NCBI RefSeq assembly: GCF_023276355.1
Contig: NZ_JALLPL010000001.1
Location: 868,001 to 932,000 of the forward strand
Length of the DNA stretch: 64,000 nucleotides
Origin: Haloplanus sp. XH21
Lineage (GTDB): Archaea; Halobacteriota; Halobacteria; Halobacteriales; Haloferacaceae
Direction: 5' to 3'
Shown: positions 52,927 to 62,786 of the stretch, one piece after another
Numbering within the stretch: position 1 is the stretch's first letter
Layout of the letters: the number at the start of each line of letters is the position of its first letter
The notes under the pieces: generated by a model
Database searches by the model: none
The model's input: only the letters and a program-made list of their open reading frames with translations
Told to the model about the DNA's origin: nothing
Made by a program: the position numbers and the translations under genes

Positions 52927-53844
52927 ATGCCCACTGCACCCGCCGACTCGGCGTACGGAACCGCCCTCGTACCCACGGTCACCCCCTTTTCGAACGGCTC
53001 GGTCGATGTCGAGGCGGTCGCCGACCTCTGTGAGTTCGTGCTGGCGAACGGCGCCGACGGTCTCGTCCCCTGTGGAACCACCGGCGAGTTCGCGAGTCTC
53101 ACTGAGGAAGAGTACGAGACGGTCGTCGCGGCGAGCGTCGACGCCGCCGACGGCGCGCCCGTCCTCCCCGGCGCCGCGGCGACGAGCGTCGCCGACACGC
53201 TCGACCGGATCGACATCGCGGCCGACTGCGGCGCCGACGCCGTGCTGATCGTCCTGCCGTACTTCCACGGCCAGAACGCCCCGGGCGGCAACGAGCGGTT
53301 CGTCCGCGCGGTGCTCGCCGAAACGTCGCTGCCGATCATCCTCTACAACATCCCCTCGTGTGTCGGGCAGTCCATCGACGCCGATCTGGTGGAAGCCGTC
53401 GCGGACCATCCCGACCTCGTCGGCATGAAAGACACCAGCGGCGATCTGACCCACCTCCTCGACATCATCCACCGGACGGACGACGACTTCCACCTGTTCC
53501 AGGGGTACGACAGCCAGCTCGTCCCCGCGATGTCGATGGGGGCGACCGGCGGCATCAACGCGCTGACCAACGTCTTCCCCGGCGTCGTCTCGGACGCAAT
53601 CGATTCGGCGACGGGTGACGCGGACGACTTCGCCCACGCTCGTGATCTCCAGTTGGACCACCTCGGTCCCTTCTTCGGCGAGTGTCTGGAGTACGGGTTC
53701 GCTCCCGCGACCAAGACCGCGCTGGTCGCTCGCGGCGTGATCGACGACGACACGGTGCGACCGCCCTTGGTCCAACTCGGCGACGACGCGACGGCGTCCG
53801 TGTGCACGGCCGTCGACCGCGTCGTCGACGCCGTCGGGGAGTAG
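52927..53844 (+). CDS. DapA-family aldolase/lyase (KDG-aldolase-like)
   Basis: A 305-residue TIM barrel of the DHDPS/NAL family. GTTGEFASLTEEEY, YNIPSCVGQSID and the Schiff-base lysine in GMKDTSGD are visible. It could be a dihydrodipicolinate synthase, but haloarchaea also use this family as 2-keto-3-deoxygluconate aldolase, and no lysine or sugar genes adjoin. The substrate is not decided by the sequence. It stands 38 bases after the exporter and ends 41 bases before the PHP gene. Confidence 0.85.
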   Translation: MPTAPADSAYGTALVPTVTPFSNGSVDVEAVADLCEFVLANGADGLVPCGTTGEFASLTEEEYETVVAASVDAADGAPVLPGAAATSVADTLDRIDIAADCGADAVLIVLPYFHGQNAPGGNERFVRAVLAETSLPIILYNIPSCVGQSIDADLVEAVADHPDLVGMKDTSGDLTHLLDIIHRTDDDFHLFQGYDSQLVPAMSMGATGGINALTNVFPGVVSDAIDSATGDADDFAHARDLQLDHLGPFFGECLEYGFAPATKTALVARGVIDDDTVRPPLVQLGDDATASVCTAVDRVVDAVGE

Positions 53845-53885
53845 CCGCCACGAAACTTATCTCTCGGCGGCGATAACGGACTTCC

Positions 53886-54656
53886 GTGAGCCAGACGACG
53901 ATCCGGATCGACCCGCACGTTCACTCGGACGCCTCCTACGACGGCCACGACCCCGTGGAGCTCCTGCTGGAGCAGGCGGCCGAGATCGGTCTCGACGGCG
54001 TCGTCATCACGGATCACGACGTGATCCACGAATCGGTTCGGGCGGCGGAACTCGCCCCCGAGTACGGCCTGCTCGGCATCCCCGGCGTCGAGGTGTCGAC
54101 GGCCGTCGGCCACCTGCTGGCCATCGGCGTCCGGGAGATGCCACCCCGCCGCGCGCCGCTCGACGCGACGGTTGAGTGGGTGCGCGACCACGGCGGCCTC
54201 GCGGTCGTTCCCCACCCGTTCCAGCGGAGTCGCCACGGTGTCCCTCGCCGCCATCTCGCCGACTGCGACGCGATCGAGGTGTTCAACTCGTGGCTGTTCA
54301 CCGGCTTTCGCAACCGGCGGGCGCGGCGCTTCGCCGCCGAGCACGACTACCCTGCTCTCGCCGCCAGCGACGCCCACTCCGTGCCCCACGTCGGGCGGGC
54401 GTATACGGAACTCGTCATGCCGGACGCCGACCGATCGGCGCTCGACGGCGAGGCGGTGCTCGACGCTGTCCGGAGTGGCGCGACGCGGATGCGCGGTCGA
54501 CGCCAGCCGATCCCCGCGTCGGCCCGCCACTACGCGGTCGGTTCGATGCGAAAGAGCGGCTACTACGCCAAACTGGGGGCGCTCAAGGGGCACGCGGCGG
54601 CCAAAACCGGTGTCGTGCAGGGCGCTCGGCTGCTGTCCGACATCTCGTCGCGGTGA
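53886..54656 (+). CDS. PHP-domain metal-dependent phosphoesterase
   Basis: A 256-residue protein, GTG start. The PHP metal motifs are DPHVHSD near the N-terminus, ITDHD, and later PHPFQ, SDAHS. It probably hydrolyses a phosphoester such as a nucleotide or DNA end; related proteins also include histidinol-phosphatase. The C-terminal 50 residues are a basic helical extension (MRKSGYYAKLGALKGHAAAK). Starts at 53886 because the family begins two residues before the metal site region. Confidence 0.82.
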   Translation: MSQTTIRIDPHVHSDASYDGHDPVELLLEQAAEIGLDGVVITDHDVIHESVRAAELAPEYGLLGIPGVEVSTAVGHLLAIGVREMPPRRAPLDATVEWVRDHGGLAVVPHPFQRSRHGVPRRHLADCDAIEVFNSWLFTGFRNRRARRFAAEHDYPALAASDAHSVPHVGRAYTELVMPDADRSALDGEAVLDAVRSGATRMRGRRQPIPASARHYAVGSMRKSGYYAKLGALKGHAAAKTGVVQGARLLSDISSR

Positions 54657-54679
54657 CCGCCGGGGGACTGCCCGTTCGC

Positions 54680-55192
54680 TCAGTCCCTCCCCGCATCCAC
54701 CACGTGCGAGGTCTCGGCGTACAGATTCGCTCGCTCGACGTACCGTTCTCCGGCGTCGGCCCACCCCGAGTCGGGCACCTCCTTGACCGGCTCGGCGGGC
54801 GTCCCCGCCACCAGCGTCTCGGGTGGAACCTCCGTCCCTTCGGTGACGACGCTCCCGGCGGCGACGATGGCCCGCTCTCCGACGGTGACGTCGTTGAGGA
54901 CGACGGCGCCCATCCCCACGAGCGCTCGCTCCTCGACCGTCGCGCCGTGGACGATGGCCGCGTGGCCGACGGTGGCGTAGGGGCCGACGACGGCGTCCTC
55001 GTGACAGACCGCGTTGTCCTGGATGTTTCCGCCCTCCCGAACGACGATCGGATCGTCGCCGCGGAGCGTGGCGTTCGGCCACACCGAGGCGTCGCGCTCG
55101 AGGGTGACGTCGCCGACGACGACGGCCGCGTCGTCGACGTAGGCCTCCTCGTGAACGGTCGGTTCGACGCCATCGACGGCTCTGAGCACCAT
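54680..55192 (-). CDS. Gamma-class carbonic anhydrase-like hexapeptide protein
   Basis: A 170-residue left-handed beta-helix (VVVGDVTLERDASVWPNATL, then repeated VxxxA/V hexapeptides). Zinc-ligand histidines are in NAVCHED and GHAAIVHG, as in Cam/CamH proteins. It may hydrate CO2 in the cytoplasm; acyltransferase activity is the other option for the fold. The ATG at 55192 has a TATA box CTTTATAC 22-29 bases upstream on the minus strand. It is divergent from the arginine decarboxylase gene. Confidence 0.88.
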   Translation of the reverse strand: MVLRAVDGVEPTVHEEAYVDDAAVVVGDVTLERDASVWPNATLRGDDPIVVREGGNIQDNAVCHEDAVVGPYATVGHAAIVHGATVEERALVGMGAVVLNDVTVGERAIVAAGSVVTEGTEVPPETLVAGTPAEPVKEVPDSGWADAGERYVERANLYAETSHVVDAGRD

Positions 55193-55213
55193 ACCGCGTC
55201 GTCGGCCGCCGTG

Positions 55214-55221
55214 GTATAAAG
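55214..55221 (-). promoter_or_regulatory. TATA box of the gamma carbonic anhydrase gene
   Basis: CTTTATAC on the minus strand is centred 26 bases before the start codon at 55192. Confidence 0.6.
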
Positions 55222-55253
55222 AACACCGACCGCCGCGGGCGCGCGACGACACG

Positions 55254-55262
55254 CCCTTAAGG
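55254..55262 (+). promoter_or_regulatory. TATA-like box of the arginine decarboxylase gene
   Basis: CCCTTAAGG is centred 25 bases before the ATG at 55283, suggesting a leaderless transcript. Confidence 0.5.
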
Positions 55263-55282
55263 CTCACCCGCCTGTGGTCGGC

Positions 55283-55768
55283 ATGAACGAGACCATCGAT
55301 GTCGTCTGGGGGGACGGCGAGGCGGGCACGCCGCTGAGCGCCTTCGACGCGGCGCTCGCGGATGCGGGCATCCACAACTACAACCTCGTCACTTACTCGT
55401 CGATGATCCCGCCGGGCCGTCGCGTCGTCGAAGCGGAGCGTCTCGACGCGACGTACGGCGTCGGTGCGCCGGTCGGCACGGTGCTCGCGGAAAACGAGGC
55501 GACCCGGACCGACGAAACCATCGCCGCCGGTCTGGGCTGGATCCGCGCCGACGAGGGGGGCGTGATGATGGAGAGCAGCGCGGGGTCGGCGGCGGCGTGT
55601 CGCGCCGACTTGCGCGAGAAACTCGCCGACGCGAAACGGATCCGGGACTGGAACTGGGAGGGCGAGCCCGAACTGGTGGTCCACGAGTACACCGTCGACC
55701 GCACGGGCGCCGTCGTCGTCGGCGCGGTGTACGGGCCGTTGTCGTACGCTGACGGCGAGCTACGGTGA
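55283..55768 (+). CDS. pdaD: Pyruvoyl-dependent arginine decarboxylase
   Basis: A 161-residue proenzyme. Self-cleavage should occur between Ser39 and Ser40 in NLVTYSSMIPPG, giving the pyruvoyl group, as in the Methanocaldococcus enzyme. The second half has ESSAGSAAACRADLREKLAD and the C-terminal VVHEYTVDRTGAVVVGAVYG strand. It makes agmatine from arginine, the substrate of the agmatinase at 44144-44983 and the likely donor for aIF5A modification. It starts the plus-strand side of a divergent promoter. Confidence 0.92.
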   Translation: MNETIDVVWGDGEAGTPLSAFDAALADAGIHNYNLVTYSSMIPPGRRVVEAERLDATYGVGAPVGTVLAENEATRTDETIAAGLGWIRADEGGVMMESSAGSAAACRADLREKLADAKRIRDWNWEGEPELVVHEYTVDRTGAVVVGAVYGPLSYADGELR

Positions 55769-56263
55769 TCACTCCAACGACTCAGCGTACTCGAAGTCGT
55801 CGGCCGTCGCCGCCGGACGTTCCCCGTCGAGTTCGATGTGCCACCCGTGGAGGACAGTTGGATCATCGAGTGCGGCGTCAAGCGTCGTTCGAATGTCGCC
55901 GACGGCGACCCCGTAGTAGTCCTCGGGGACCCCGTGGAGATACTGGAGCGCCGTCTCGAACAGCGAGCGCATCCCGTCGTCGTTCTCGAAGTCGAAGTGC
56001 TTGTACGCGCCGGCGGCGACCTGGACCATTCCGTGCAGGAAGGCGCTCTCGGTCGTGCCGGAGCCGTAGTTGTACCATTCGTCCTCGAAACAGTCGTGGG
56101 CTTCGTGGAACGCACCGGCGTTGTAGAGGCGGACGCCGTGGATCACCCCACGCCGGAGCGTACCGTGTTCCCACCCGTTCGATTCGGGACGCTGTGGATC
56201 CCACCCGGTCGGCGCGCCGGTCGGCGGCGGCGCCACGCTGTAGTCGTGGGTGTGATCGTCCAT
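55769..56263 (-). CDS. DUF309-family protein
   Basis: A 164-residue helical protein with the DUF309 core [20 protein letters not shown], then [16 protein letters not shown]. The His/Glu pairs in [12 protein letters not shown] could bind metal. Its role is unknown. It converges with the arginine decarboxylase gene with no gap. Confidence 0.85.
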   Translation of the reverse strand: MDDHTHDYSVAPPPTGAPTGWDPQRPESNGWEHGTLRRGVIHGVRLYNAGAFHEAHDCFEDEWYNYGSGTTESAFLHGMVQVAAGAYKHFDFENDDGMRSLFETALQYLHGVPEDYYGVAVGDIRTTLDAALDDPTVLHGWHIELDGERPAATADDFEYAESLE

Positions 56264-56351
56264 GGTGTTCGTACGGGGCCGACGGAAGTAACGTCTGTGG
56301 TGGGGCGCGCGGACGGAAACGCACTTTAACGCCCGCGACTAGTAGTTGGTA

Positions 56352-57218
56352 ATGAGGATTCGAGAGTTCGGCGACGACCCCGAGGTGGCGGTCGTCGCGG
56401 CTATCCATGGCGACGAACCCTGTGGCCCGCGAGCGGTCGAGGCGATTCTCGCCGACCCACCTGCCTTCGAACGGCCGGTGAAGTTCATCGTCGCCAACGA
56501 GCGCGCCCTCGACCGGGGCGTGCGGTATCTGGACGACGACCTCAACCGGGCGTTCCCCGGCGACGAGGCGGCCGCGAGTCACGAACGCCGTCTCGCGAGC
56601 GAACTACTGGCCGAACTCGAGGGGTGTACGACGCTCGCGCTTCACTCCACGCAGTCGTACGCGCACCCGTTCGCGCTCGTCGATACGGTCGACCCCGAGA
56701 CGGCCGACCTGTGTGCCGCGCTTCCCATCGACACCCTCGTCGAGACGGGTGACTACGCCGACGGCCGTCTCATCTCATACCCGCGGACGATCGAAGTGGA
56801 ATGTGGCCGACAGTGGTCGGAGCAAGCCGCGGCGAACGCCGAACAGCTCGTCACGGCCTTCCTGCGCGCGACGGGCGTTCTCCCCGCGACGGCGGACAGC
56901 GCCCCCAACGACGACGTGCCGGTGTTCCGACTCACCGGCCGGGTGCCGAAAGCGCCCGCTTCGGAACACGAGGTGTTCGTCGAGAACTTCGAGCGCGTGC
57001 CGCCGGGCGTGCCGTTCGCGTCGGCCGACGGCGAGGACCACGTCGCCGACGATCCGTTCTATCCGATCCTGATGTCGGCGGAGGGTTACGAGACCGTGTT
57101 CGGGTACGCGGCCGAGCGTCGGGGCCGACTGGCCGACATCGGCGACGAGTCGGCGCGGGGTCAGTCCTCGGACGGCGCGAGTTCGACCAGCGTGAGATCC
57201 CGGTCGAGCATACAGTAG
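56352..57218 (+). CDS. Succinylglutamate desuccinylase/aspartoacylase-family protein
   Basis: A 288-residue M14-like zinc hydrolase. The zinc site is AIHGDEPCGPRA with the downstream HSTQSYAHPF histidine, and VANERAL with DLNRAFPG is typical. The substrate is unknown. The last 19 codons overlap the 3' end of the minus-strand UPF0179 gene, and these C-terminal residues (SSDGASSTSVRSRSSIQ) look like translated antisense rather than a domain, so the true selected protein effectively ends before it. Confidence 0.83.
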   Translation: MRIREFGDDPEVAVVAAIHGDEPCGPRAVEAILADPPAFERPVKFIVANERALDRGVRYLDDDLNRAFPGDEAAASHERRLASELLAELEGCTTLALHSTQSYAHPFALVDTVDPETADLCAALPIDTLVETGDYADGRLISYPRTIEVECGRQWSEQAAANAEQLVTAFLRATGVLPATADSAPNDDVPVFRLTGRVPKAPASEHEVFVENFERVPPGVPFASADGEDHVADDPFYPILMSAEGYETVFGYAAERRGRLADIGDESARGQSSDGASSTSVRSRSSIQ

Positions 57219-57610
57219 TCGTGGGGCGGATCGCCGATCACGTCCTCGATGCGGTATTCGGTGTCGAAGTCGGCGCCGTCGGGGACGCAGTAGGTGTGGC
57301 TCGGGCAGTCGGTGTAGGGACACGAGCCGGCTAGCTTCGCTTTGCTGCCGGCGTAGGCGGCCTTCGAGGGGACGTTCGCGGTGATGGACGTGGGTTCGAC
57401 TTCGACGGCGCGGACGCCTTCGTCGTGGACCGCGCAGTCGAGCGTCTGGGCGTTCTCGCGAACGTCCGTGATCCGGTAGCGGGTTCCCGGCGAGAGGTCG
57501 AGACACTGCCCGCGGTACGGACAGCCCTCGCACGCGGTCGACTCGCCGCGGAAGACGAATTCGCGGCCCACCTCGGCGAGGCGCGTTCCGATGAGCGTGA
57601 CCTCCGACAT
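57161..57610 (-). CDS. UPF0179 family protein
   Basis: A 149-residue archaeal family protein with conserved cysteines in three groups: CEGCPYRGQC, CPYTDCPSHTYC and HDYCML. They suggest an iron-sulfur cluster or zinc site. VTLIGTRLAEVGREFVFRGE is the family start, which fixes the ATG at 57610. Function is unknown. It overlaps the deacylase-like gene at its 3' end by 58 bases. Confidence 0.88.
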   Translation of the reverse strand: MSEVTLIGTRLAEVGREFVFRGESTACEGCPYRGQCLDLSPGTRYRITDVRENAQTLDCAVHDEGVRAVEVEPTSITANVPSKAAYAGSKAKLAGSCPYTDCPSHTYCVPDGADFDTEYRIEDVIGDPPHDYCMLDRDLTLVELAPSED

Positions 57611-57635
57611 GGACGCCTGTTTTCCCCCCGCCCGG

Positions 57636-58016
57636 TTAAGCCTCGCGACCGACGAGTTCGTCGAGGCGGTCGAGGTAGGCCTCGCGGGGCACCTGATAGG
57701 CGGCGCGGTAGTCGATATCGCCCGTCGCGAACGCCCGCGCCAGGTCGAGCGCCGTCTCGACGGCCTTCTCGCGCGTCTCACAGGATTCGACCCGTGCGTC
57801 GACCTCCGGTTCGAGAAAGAGCGTAATCGTCCAGCCGTCGGCCTCGCGGGCGCTCGGCCGTCGCCCGGGTTTCCCGGGCGAGAGGTAGATGGTCGGCATG
57901 CAGGCCGCCGGAAACGCTGCCGTGTCGAACACGTCCGGGCGATAGGCCAGGATGGCCCGGCCCGCCGGCTCCTCGTGCCAGACCGTCCAGCCGTCGGGGA
58001 GCGATTCGAGACTCAC
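57636..58016 (-). CDS. Conserved haloarchaeal protein, possibly DUF5820
   Basis: A 126-residue acidic protein. Its start MSLESLPDGWTVWHEEPAGR and the core ILAYRPDVFDTAAFPAAC, then MPTIYLSPGKPGRR fit a small conserved haloarchaeal family that I recall as DUF5820; this name is tentative. There are no cofactor motifs, signal or membrane segments. It stands 25 bases upstream of UPF0179 on the same strand, so they are probably co-transcribed. Confidence 0.75.
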   Translation of the reverse strand: MSLESLPDGWTVWHEEPAGRAILAYRPDVFDTAAFPAACMPTIYLSPGKPGRRPSAREADGWTITLFLEPEVDARVESCETREKAVETALDLARAFATGDIDYRAAYQVPREAYLDRLDELVGREA

Positions 58017-58462
58017 GGGGCCACCTTCGGCCGCCGTCTATAGGAGCGTTTGGAATACGGTCGACGGGGATCATCCGGGATGACGAACGTTCCAGTCGAC
58101 AGCCCCGTCGAACGCGTCCCATCACACCGGATCGGGCCGCTGATGCGAAACGCTCAGACGAACCGGCGTGTTGGGCGCCCAGCACCCCCCTCATACCGCT
58201 TTCACACCCCCGTCTATTCGCCGAAAATCGCGGGACGTTCGGCCGATGGCGGAACAAGACTTATCTGTCTCTACTCCTGACAGTGTTTATAGTCTCGGTT
58301 ACCAGCGAACCGGGTCACCGTCAACCGGCCGCTCCCCGCCGCCCATCCGTCGTGTGTTGTCGCTTCCCGACGAGGCCGTCGCCGGGCGCGTACTGTGATA
58401 CGTGTTCACAACCCACGGACTGCCGTGACGGTGCGGCTCGGGCCCGAGACACCGACGAGACA
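58017..58462 (+). promoter_or_regulatory. Long intergenic region and leader upstream of the PrkA operon
   Basis: 446 bases without a convincing gene. GTTTATAG at 58285-58292 is the best TATA box; transcription would start near 58315 and leave a leader of about 150 bases before the PrkA ATG. An in-frame ATG at 58283 lies on the TATA box and the extra residues are not protein-like, so I reject it. The minus-strand promoter of 57636-58016 is also here. Confidence 0.5.
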
Positions 58463-60529
58463 ATGACGAAGGAAACCCTCGACGACCTCAGCCAGGACTA
58501 CAAGGAATCGGTGCCGTCGGACCTCCGCGAAGCCAAACGCTTCGACTGGTATCTGGACGAGGTGTACGACGACCCGCGGATCGCTCGCAACGCCCACCAG
58601 CGCGTCGCCGACATGTTCGACTACTACGGGACGGCGTACGACGAAGACGCCGGCGTCGTGGAGTACCGCATGGCCTCGGAGGACCCGTTACACGACGGGG
58701 AGAACACCTTCTACGGCCGCGAAGTCCACGAATCGATCCACGAGTTCGTCAACAAGGTGAAAAGCGGCGCCCGGGGGCTCGGCCCGGAGAAACGCATCAA
58801 ACTGTTGCTCGGGCCCGTCGGCTCCGGGAAGTCGCATTTCGACTGGATGGTGCGGCGGTATTTCGAGGACTATACGGCGAGCGATGACGGGCGGATGTAC
58901 ACGTTCCAGTGGGTGAACCTCGGTGACATCATCCGCGGACAGGATCCCAGCGACGACACCGTCGTCTCGCCGATGAACCAGGATCCCCTCGTGCTCCTCC
59001 CACAGGAACAGCGCGACCGAGTGCTGGAGCGATTGAACGAGACCCTCGACGCGCCCTACACCATTCGCAACGAGCAGTCGCTCGACCCCGCCAGCGAGTT
59101 CTACATGGATCGCCTGCTGGCGCAGTACGACGACGACCTGAAGGCCGTCCTCGACGAGCACATCGAGATCATCCGCCTCGTTGCCTCCGAGAACAAGCGC
59201 CAGTGCGTCGAGACGTTCGAGCCCAAAGACAAGAAAAATCAGGACGAGACCGAACTCACCGGCGATGTCAACTACTCCAAGATCGCCGTCTACGGCGAGT
59301 CCGACCCGCGTGCGTTCGACTACTCCGGCGCGTTCTGTAACGCCAATCGGGGGCTGTTCAGCGGCGAGGAACTCCTGAAACTCCAGCGGGAGTTCCTCTA
59401 TGACTTCCTGCACGCCTCCCAGGAACAGACGATCAAGCCGAAAAACAACCCCCGTATCGACATCGACCAGGTGATCGTCGGCCGCACCAACATGCCCGAA
59501 TACCGGGACAAGAAAGGCGACGAGAAGATGGAGGCGTTCAACGACCGCACCAAGCGCATCGACTTCCCGTACGTTCTGGAGTACAGCGAGGAGGCCGAAA
59601 TCTACCGGAAAATGCTCCGGAACGCCGACGTGCCGGACATGCACATCGAACCCCACGCGATGGAGATGGCGGGCCTCTTCGGCGTCCTGACGCGCATCAC
59701 CGACCCCGACGGCGAGAACGTCACGCTCGTCCAGAAGGCCAAGGCCTACAACGGCGAAATCGACGAGACCGACGATGTCGACGTGAAGAAGCTGCGCGAG
59801 GAAGGCGAGGAGGCCGCGGACGTCGCCGAGGGGATGGACGGCGTCTCCGCCCGGTTCATCGGCGACGAGATCGCGGAGGCCATCATGGACGCCACCCACC
59901 GCGGGCGGGAGTATCTCTCCCCGCTCTCGGTGTTCACCCACTTCGAGGAGAACCTCGAGAACCACGGCTCGATCCCCGAGTCGAACGTCGACCGCTACCA
60001 CCGCTATCTCGAACTCGTCCGCGAGGAGTACAAGGAGCGCGCCATCGAGGACGTGCGCCACGCGCTCGCGTACGATGTCGACGAGATCCAGCGCCAGGGC
60101 GAGAAGTACATGGACCACGTGATGGCCTACATCGACGACGCCACCGTGACCGACGAACTCACCGGGCGCGAGCAGGAACCCGACGAGACGTTCCTGCGGT
60201 CCGTCGAGGAGAAGTTGGCGATTCCGAGCGACCGCAAGGACGACTTCCGCCAGGAGGTGTCGAACTGGGTGAGTCGGCGCGCCCGCGAGGGCGAGGGATT
60301 CGACCCGCAGGACAACGACCGCCTGCGCCGGGCGCTGGAGCGCAAACTCTGGGAGGACAAGAAACACAACATCAACTTCTCCGCGCTGGTGTCGGCGAAC
60401 GAACTCGACGACGACGAGCGGAGCGCGTGGATCGATGCGCTCATCGAACAGGGCTACTCCCGCGAGGGTGCTACGGAGGTGCTGGAGTTCGCCGGCGCGG
60501 AGGTCGCAAAGAGTGAACTCGAGGGATAG
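58463..60529 (+). CDS. prkA: PrkA-type serine protein kinase 1
   Basis: A 688-residue AAA-fold protein of the PrkA family (bacterial relatives 630-650). Walker A is GPVGSGKS (residues 117-124). FDYYGTAYDED, IHEFVNKVKSGARGLGPEKR and RIDFPYVLEYSEEAEIYRKM are family blocks. The C-terminal PrkA domain extends from about 400. Bacterial PrkA acts with YeaH and SpoVR in stress or sporulation; in archaea its targets are unknown. It is the first gene of a three-gene run with a second PrkA and a YeaH homologue. Confidence 0.93.
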   Translation: MTKETLDDLSQDYKESVPSDLREAKRFDWYLDEVYDDPRIARNAHQRVADMFDYYGTAYDEDAGVVEYRMASEDPLHDGENTFYGREVHESIHEFVNKVKSGARGLGPEKRIKLLLGPVGSGKSHFDWMVRRYFEDYTASDDGRMYTFQWVNLGDIIRGQDPSDDTVVSPMNQDPLVLLPQEQRDRVLERLNETLDAPYTIRNEQSLDPASEFYMDRLLAQYDDDLKAVLDEHIEIIRLVASENKRQCVETFEPKDKKNQDETELTGDVNYSKIAVYGESDPRAFDYSGAFCNANRGLFSGEELLKLQREFLYDFLHASQEQTIKPKNNPRIDIDQVIVGRTNMPEYRDKKGDEKMEAFNDRTKRIDFPYVLEYSEEAEIYRKMLRNADVPDMHIEPHAMEMAGLFGVLTRITDPDGENVTLVQKAKAYNGEIDETDDVDVKKLREEGEEAADVAEGMDGVSARFIGDEIAEAIMDATHRGREYLSPLSVFTHFEENLENHGSIPESNVDRYHRYLELVREEYKERAIEDVRHALAYDVDEIQRQGEKYMDHVMAYIDDATVTDELTGREQEPDETFLRSVEEKLAIPSDRKDDFRQEVSNWVSRRAREGEGFDPQDNDRLRRALERKLWEDKKHNINFSALVSANELDDDERSAWIDALIEQGYSREGATEVLEFAGAEVAKSELEG

Positions 60530-60530
60530 G

Positions 60531-62786
60531 ATGGGTCACGAGTACATCCGCGCGGGCGACGAGGCGCTCTCCGGAGCCTACGAGGAGCCGATGCGCCTCG
60601 CCGAGTACGTCGACCGGGCGCTCGCCCGCCCCTCCATCGCGTCGCACGCACCGAAATACCTGCTGGAAGCCATCGAATCGATGGGCACGCGAACGGTCGT
60701 CGAGGAGGGCGAGGAGCGCGAGCGCTACCGCTTCTTCGACGACCCTGCCAACGACGGCGAGCACGCCATTCTTGGCAACACCGCCGTGCTCAACGGCTTC
60801 GTCGACGACCTGCGGACCATCGCCGCCGACCGCGGCAAACGCGAGACGATCATCTGGTTCGACGGGCCGACGGCGACCGGCAAGTCCGAACTCAAGCGCT
60901 GTCTCATCAACGGGCTCCGGGAGTACTCCAAGACCGAGGCCGGACGGCGCTACACCGTCGAGTGGAACGTCGCCAGCGCCACCGAGGACCGCGGCCTGAG
61001 TTACGGCGGCGGGACCGACCGCGAGGACGACTGGTACGAGAGCCCCGTCCAGACACACCCGCTGTCGGTGTTCCCCGCAGAGGTGCGAGCGTCGATCCTG
61101 GCCGATCTCAACGAGGGGAACCACGTTCCGATCAGCGTCGACGCCGACCTCGATCCCTTCTCCCGCGAGGCGTACGAGCATCTGGAGGAGCGCTACCGCC
61201 GGGACGGGGGGACCGCCCTGTTTTCCTCCATCACCGACCCGCGCCACCTCCGGGTGAAAAACTACGTCGTCGACGTGGGGCGGGGAATCGGCGTCCTCCA
61301 CTCCGAGGACGACGGGTCGCCGAAAGAGCGCCTCGTCGGGTCGTGGATGCCCGGGATGCTCCGCGAACTCGACTCCCGCGGGCGGAAGAACCCACAGGCG
61401 TTCTCCTACGACGGCGTCCTCTCGCAGGGCAACGGCCTGTTGACCGTCGTCGAGGACGCCGCCCAGCACGCGGATCTGCTCCGGAAACTCCTGAACGTCC
61501 CCGACGAGGGACGGGTCAAACTCGACAAGGGCATCGGGATGGACATCGACACGCAACTGCTCATCATCTCGAACCCCGACCTCGATGTCGAACTCGACAA
61601 GTACGCCGATCGCAACGGGCGCGACCCGCTGAAGGCGCTCAAGCGCCGTCTCGACAAACACGAGTTCGGCTACCTGACGACGCTCTCGTTGGAGGCGGAA
61701 CTCGTCCGCCGGGAGTTGACCAGCGAAACCGCCGTCTGGGAGGCCGAGGGGTACGCCGATCTGGACGCGCGGGTACGGGAGGGCGTGACGCTCTCGGTGC
61801 GCGGGAGCGACGGCCGCGTCGTCGACCGGGAACTCGCGCCCCACTCCGTCGAGGCGGCGGCGCTGTACAGCGTCGTCACCCGCCTGGACGGCGAGGACTG
61901 CCCCGGTGACCGCACGCTCGTCGAGAAGGCGTTGCTGTTCGATCAGGGCTACCTGCAGGAGGGTGACGAGCGCATCGAGGCCGAATCGTTCGACTTCGAC
62001 GGCGACGACGGCAGTCACGGCATCCCCGTCACGTACACGCGGGATATCGTCGCCGACCTGCTCCAGACCGACGCCGACCGCCAGCATCCCGACCTGCCGG
62101 TGGAACGAGTGATCATGCCCGACGACATCCTCGATGCGATGGCCGAGGGGCTGGACGACGCGCCCGTCTTCTCCCGCGCCGAGGCCGCGGAGTACGAAAA
62201 CCGCCTCGCGGTCGTCAAGAGTCACGTCTTCGACCGGCAGGAGGCCGACGTTCTCGACGCCGTGCTCGCGGAGAAAGGCGTCGACGAGGAGACGGTCAAC
62301 GAGTACGTCGAACACGTCTTCGCGTGGGCCAACGACGAGCAGGTGGCCACCGACCGCGGCGCGGTCGATCCCGACCCCCTGTTGTTGAAGGTGTTCGAAA
62401 CCGAGCATCTCGGCCGGTTCGACGAGGGTGCTTACGACGGCGCCACGCCGACCGCCCCCGTCGTGGCGTTCCGCAACGAGAAGGTCATCACCGCCATCAA
62501 CCGCTACGCGTGGGAGAACCGCGACGAAGACTTCGCCATCGAGAACGTCGACGTCGCGGAGATTCCGGTCATCCGGGCGGTGCTCGACGCCCACGACTGG
62601 AGCGACGTACAGCGCCTCTTCGAGGAGTTCGATCCCACGCAGTGGGCGGATCCGCCATCGGGAACGGAGACCGCTCGGGTCAAAGACCGGACGCTCGCGG
62701 CCCTCCGCGAACGAGGGTACACGCCCGAATCGGCCGAGCTGACCAGCCGCAAGGTGATGCGGGAGGTGAGTTACCGATGGGACTGA
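60531..62786 (+). CDS. PrkA-type serine protein kinase 2
   Basis: A 751-residue paralogue, longer and diverged. Walker A is GPTATGKS (residues 112-119). [11 protein letters not shown] / [20 protein letters not shown] / [20 protein letters not shown] series matches the middle of PrkA proteins. The start ATG is 1 base after the stop of PrkA 1, and its end overlaps the start of YeaH by 10 bases. Two unequal PrkA proteins in one operon suggest a hetero-oligomer. Confidence 0.9.
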   Translation: MGHEYIRAGDEALSGAYEEPMRLAEYVDRALARPSIASHAPKYLLEAIESMGTRTVVEEGEERERYRFFDDPANDGEHAILGNTAVLNGFVDDLRTIAADRGKRETIIWFDGPTATGKSELKRCLINGLREYSKTEAGRRYTVEWNVASATEDRGLSYGGGTDREDDWYESPVQTHPLSVFPAEVRASILADLNEGNHVPISVDADLDPFSREAYEHLEERYRRDGGTALFSSITDPRHLRVKNYVVDVGRGIGVLHSEDDGSPKERLVGSWMPGMLRELDSRGRKNPQAFSYDGVLSQGNGLLTVVEDAAQHADLLRKLLNVPDEGRVKLDKGIGMDIDTQLLIISNPDLDVELDKYADRNGRDPLKALKRRLDKHEFGYLTTLSLEAELVRRELTSETAVWEAEGYADLDARVREGVTLSVRGSDGRVVDRELAPHSVEAAALYSVVTRLDGEDCPGDRTLVEKALLFDQGYLQEGDERIEAESFDFDGDDGSHGIPVTYTRDIVADLLQTDADRQHPDLPVERVIMPDDILDAMAEGLDDAPVFSRAEAAEYENRLAVVKSHVFDRQEADVLDAVLAEKGVDEETVNEYVEHVFAWANDEQVATDRGAVDPDPLLLKVFETEHLGRFDEGAYDGATPTAPVVAFRNEKVITAINRYAWENRDEDFAIENVDVAEIPVIRAVLDAHDWSDVQRLFEEFDPTQWADPPSGTETARVKDRTLAALRERGYTPESAELTSRKVMREVSYRWD

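Noticed and set aside
60471-62594. A 707-codon minus-strand frame opposite PrkA 2
   Set aside because: Antisense shadow; no domain.
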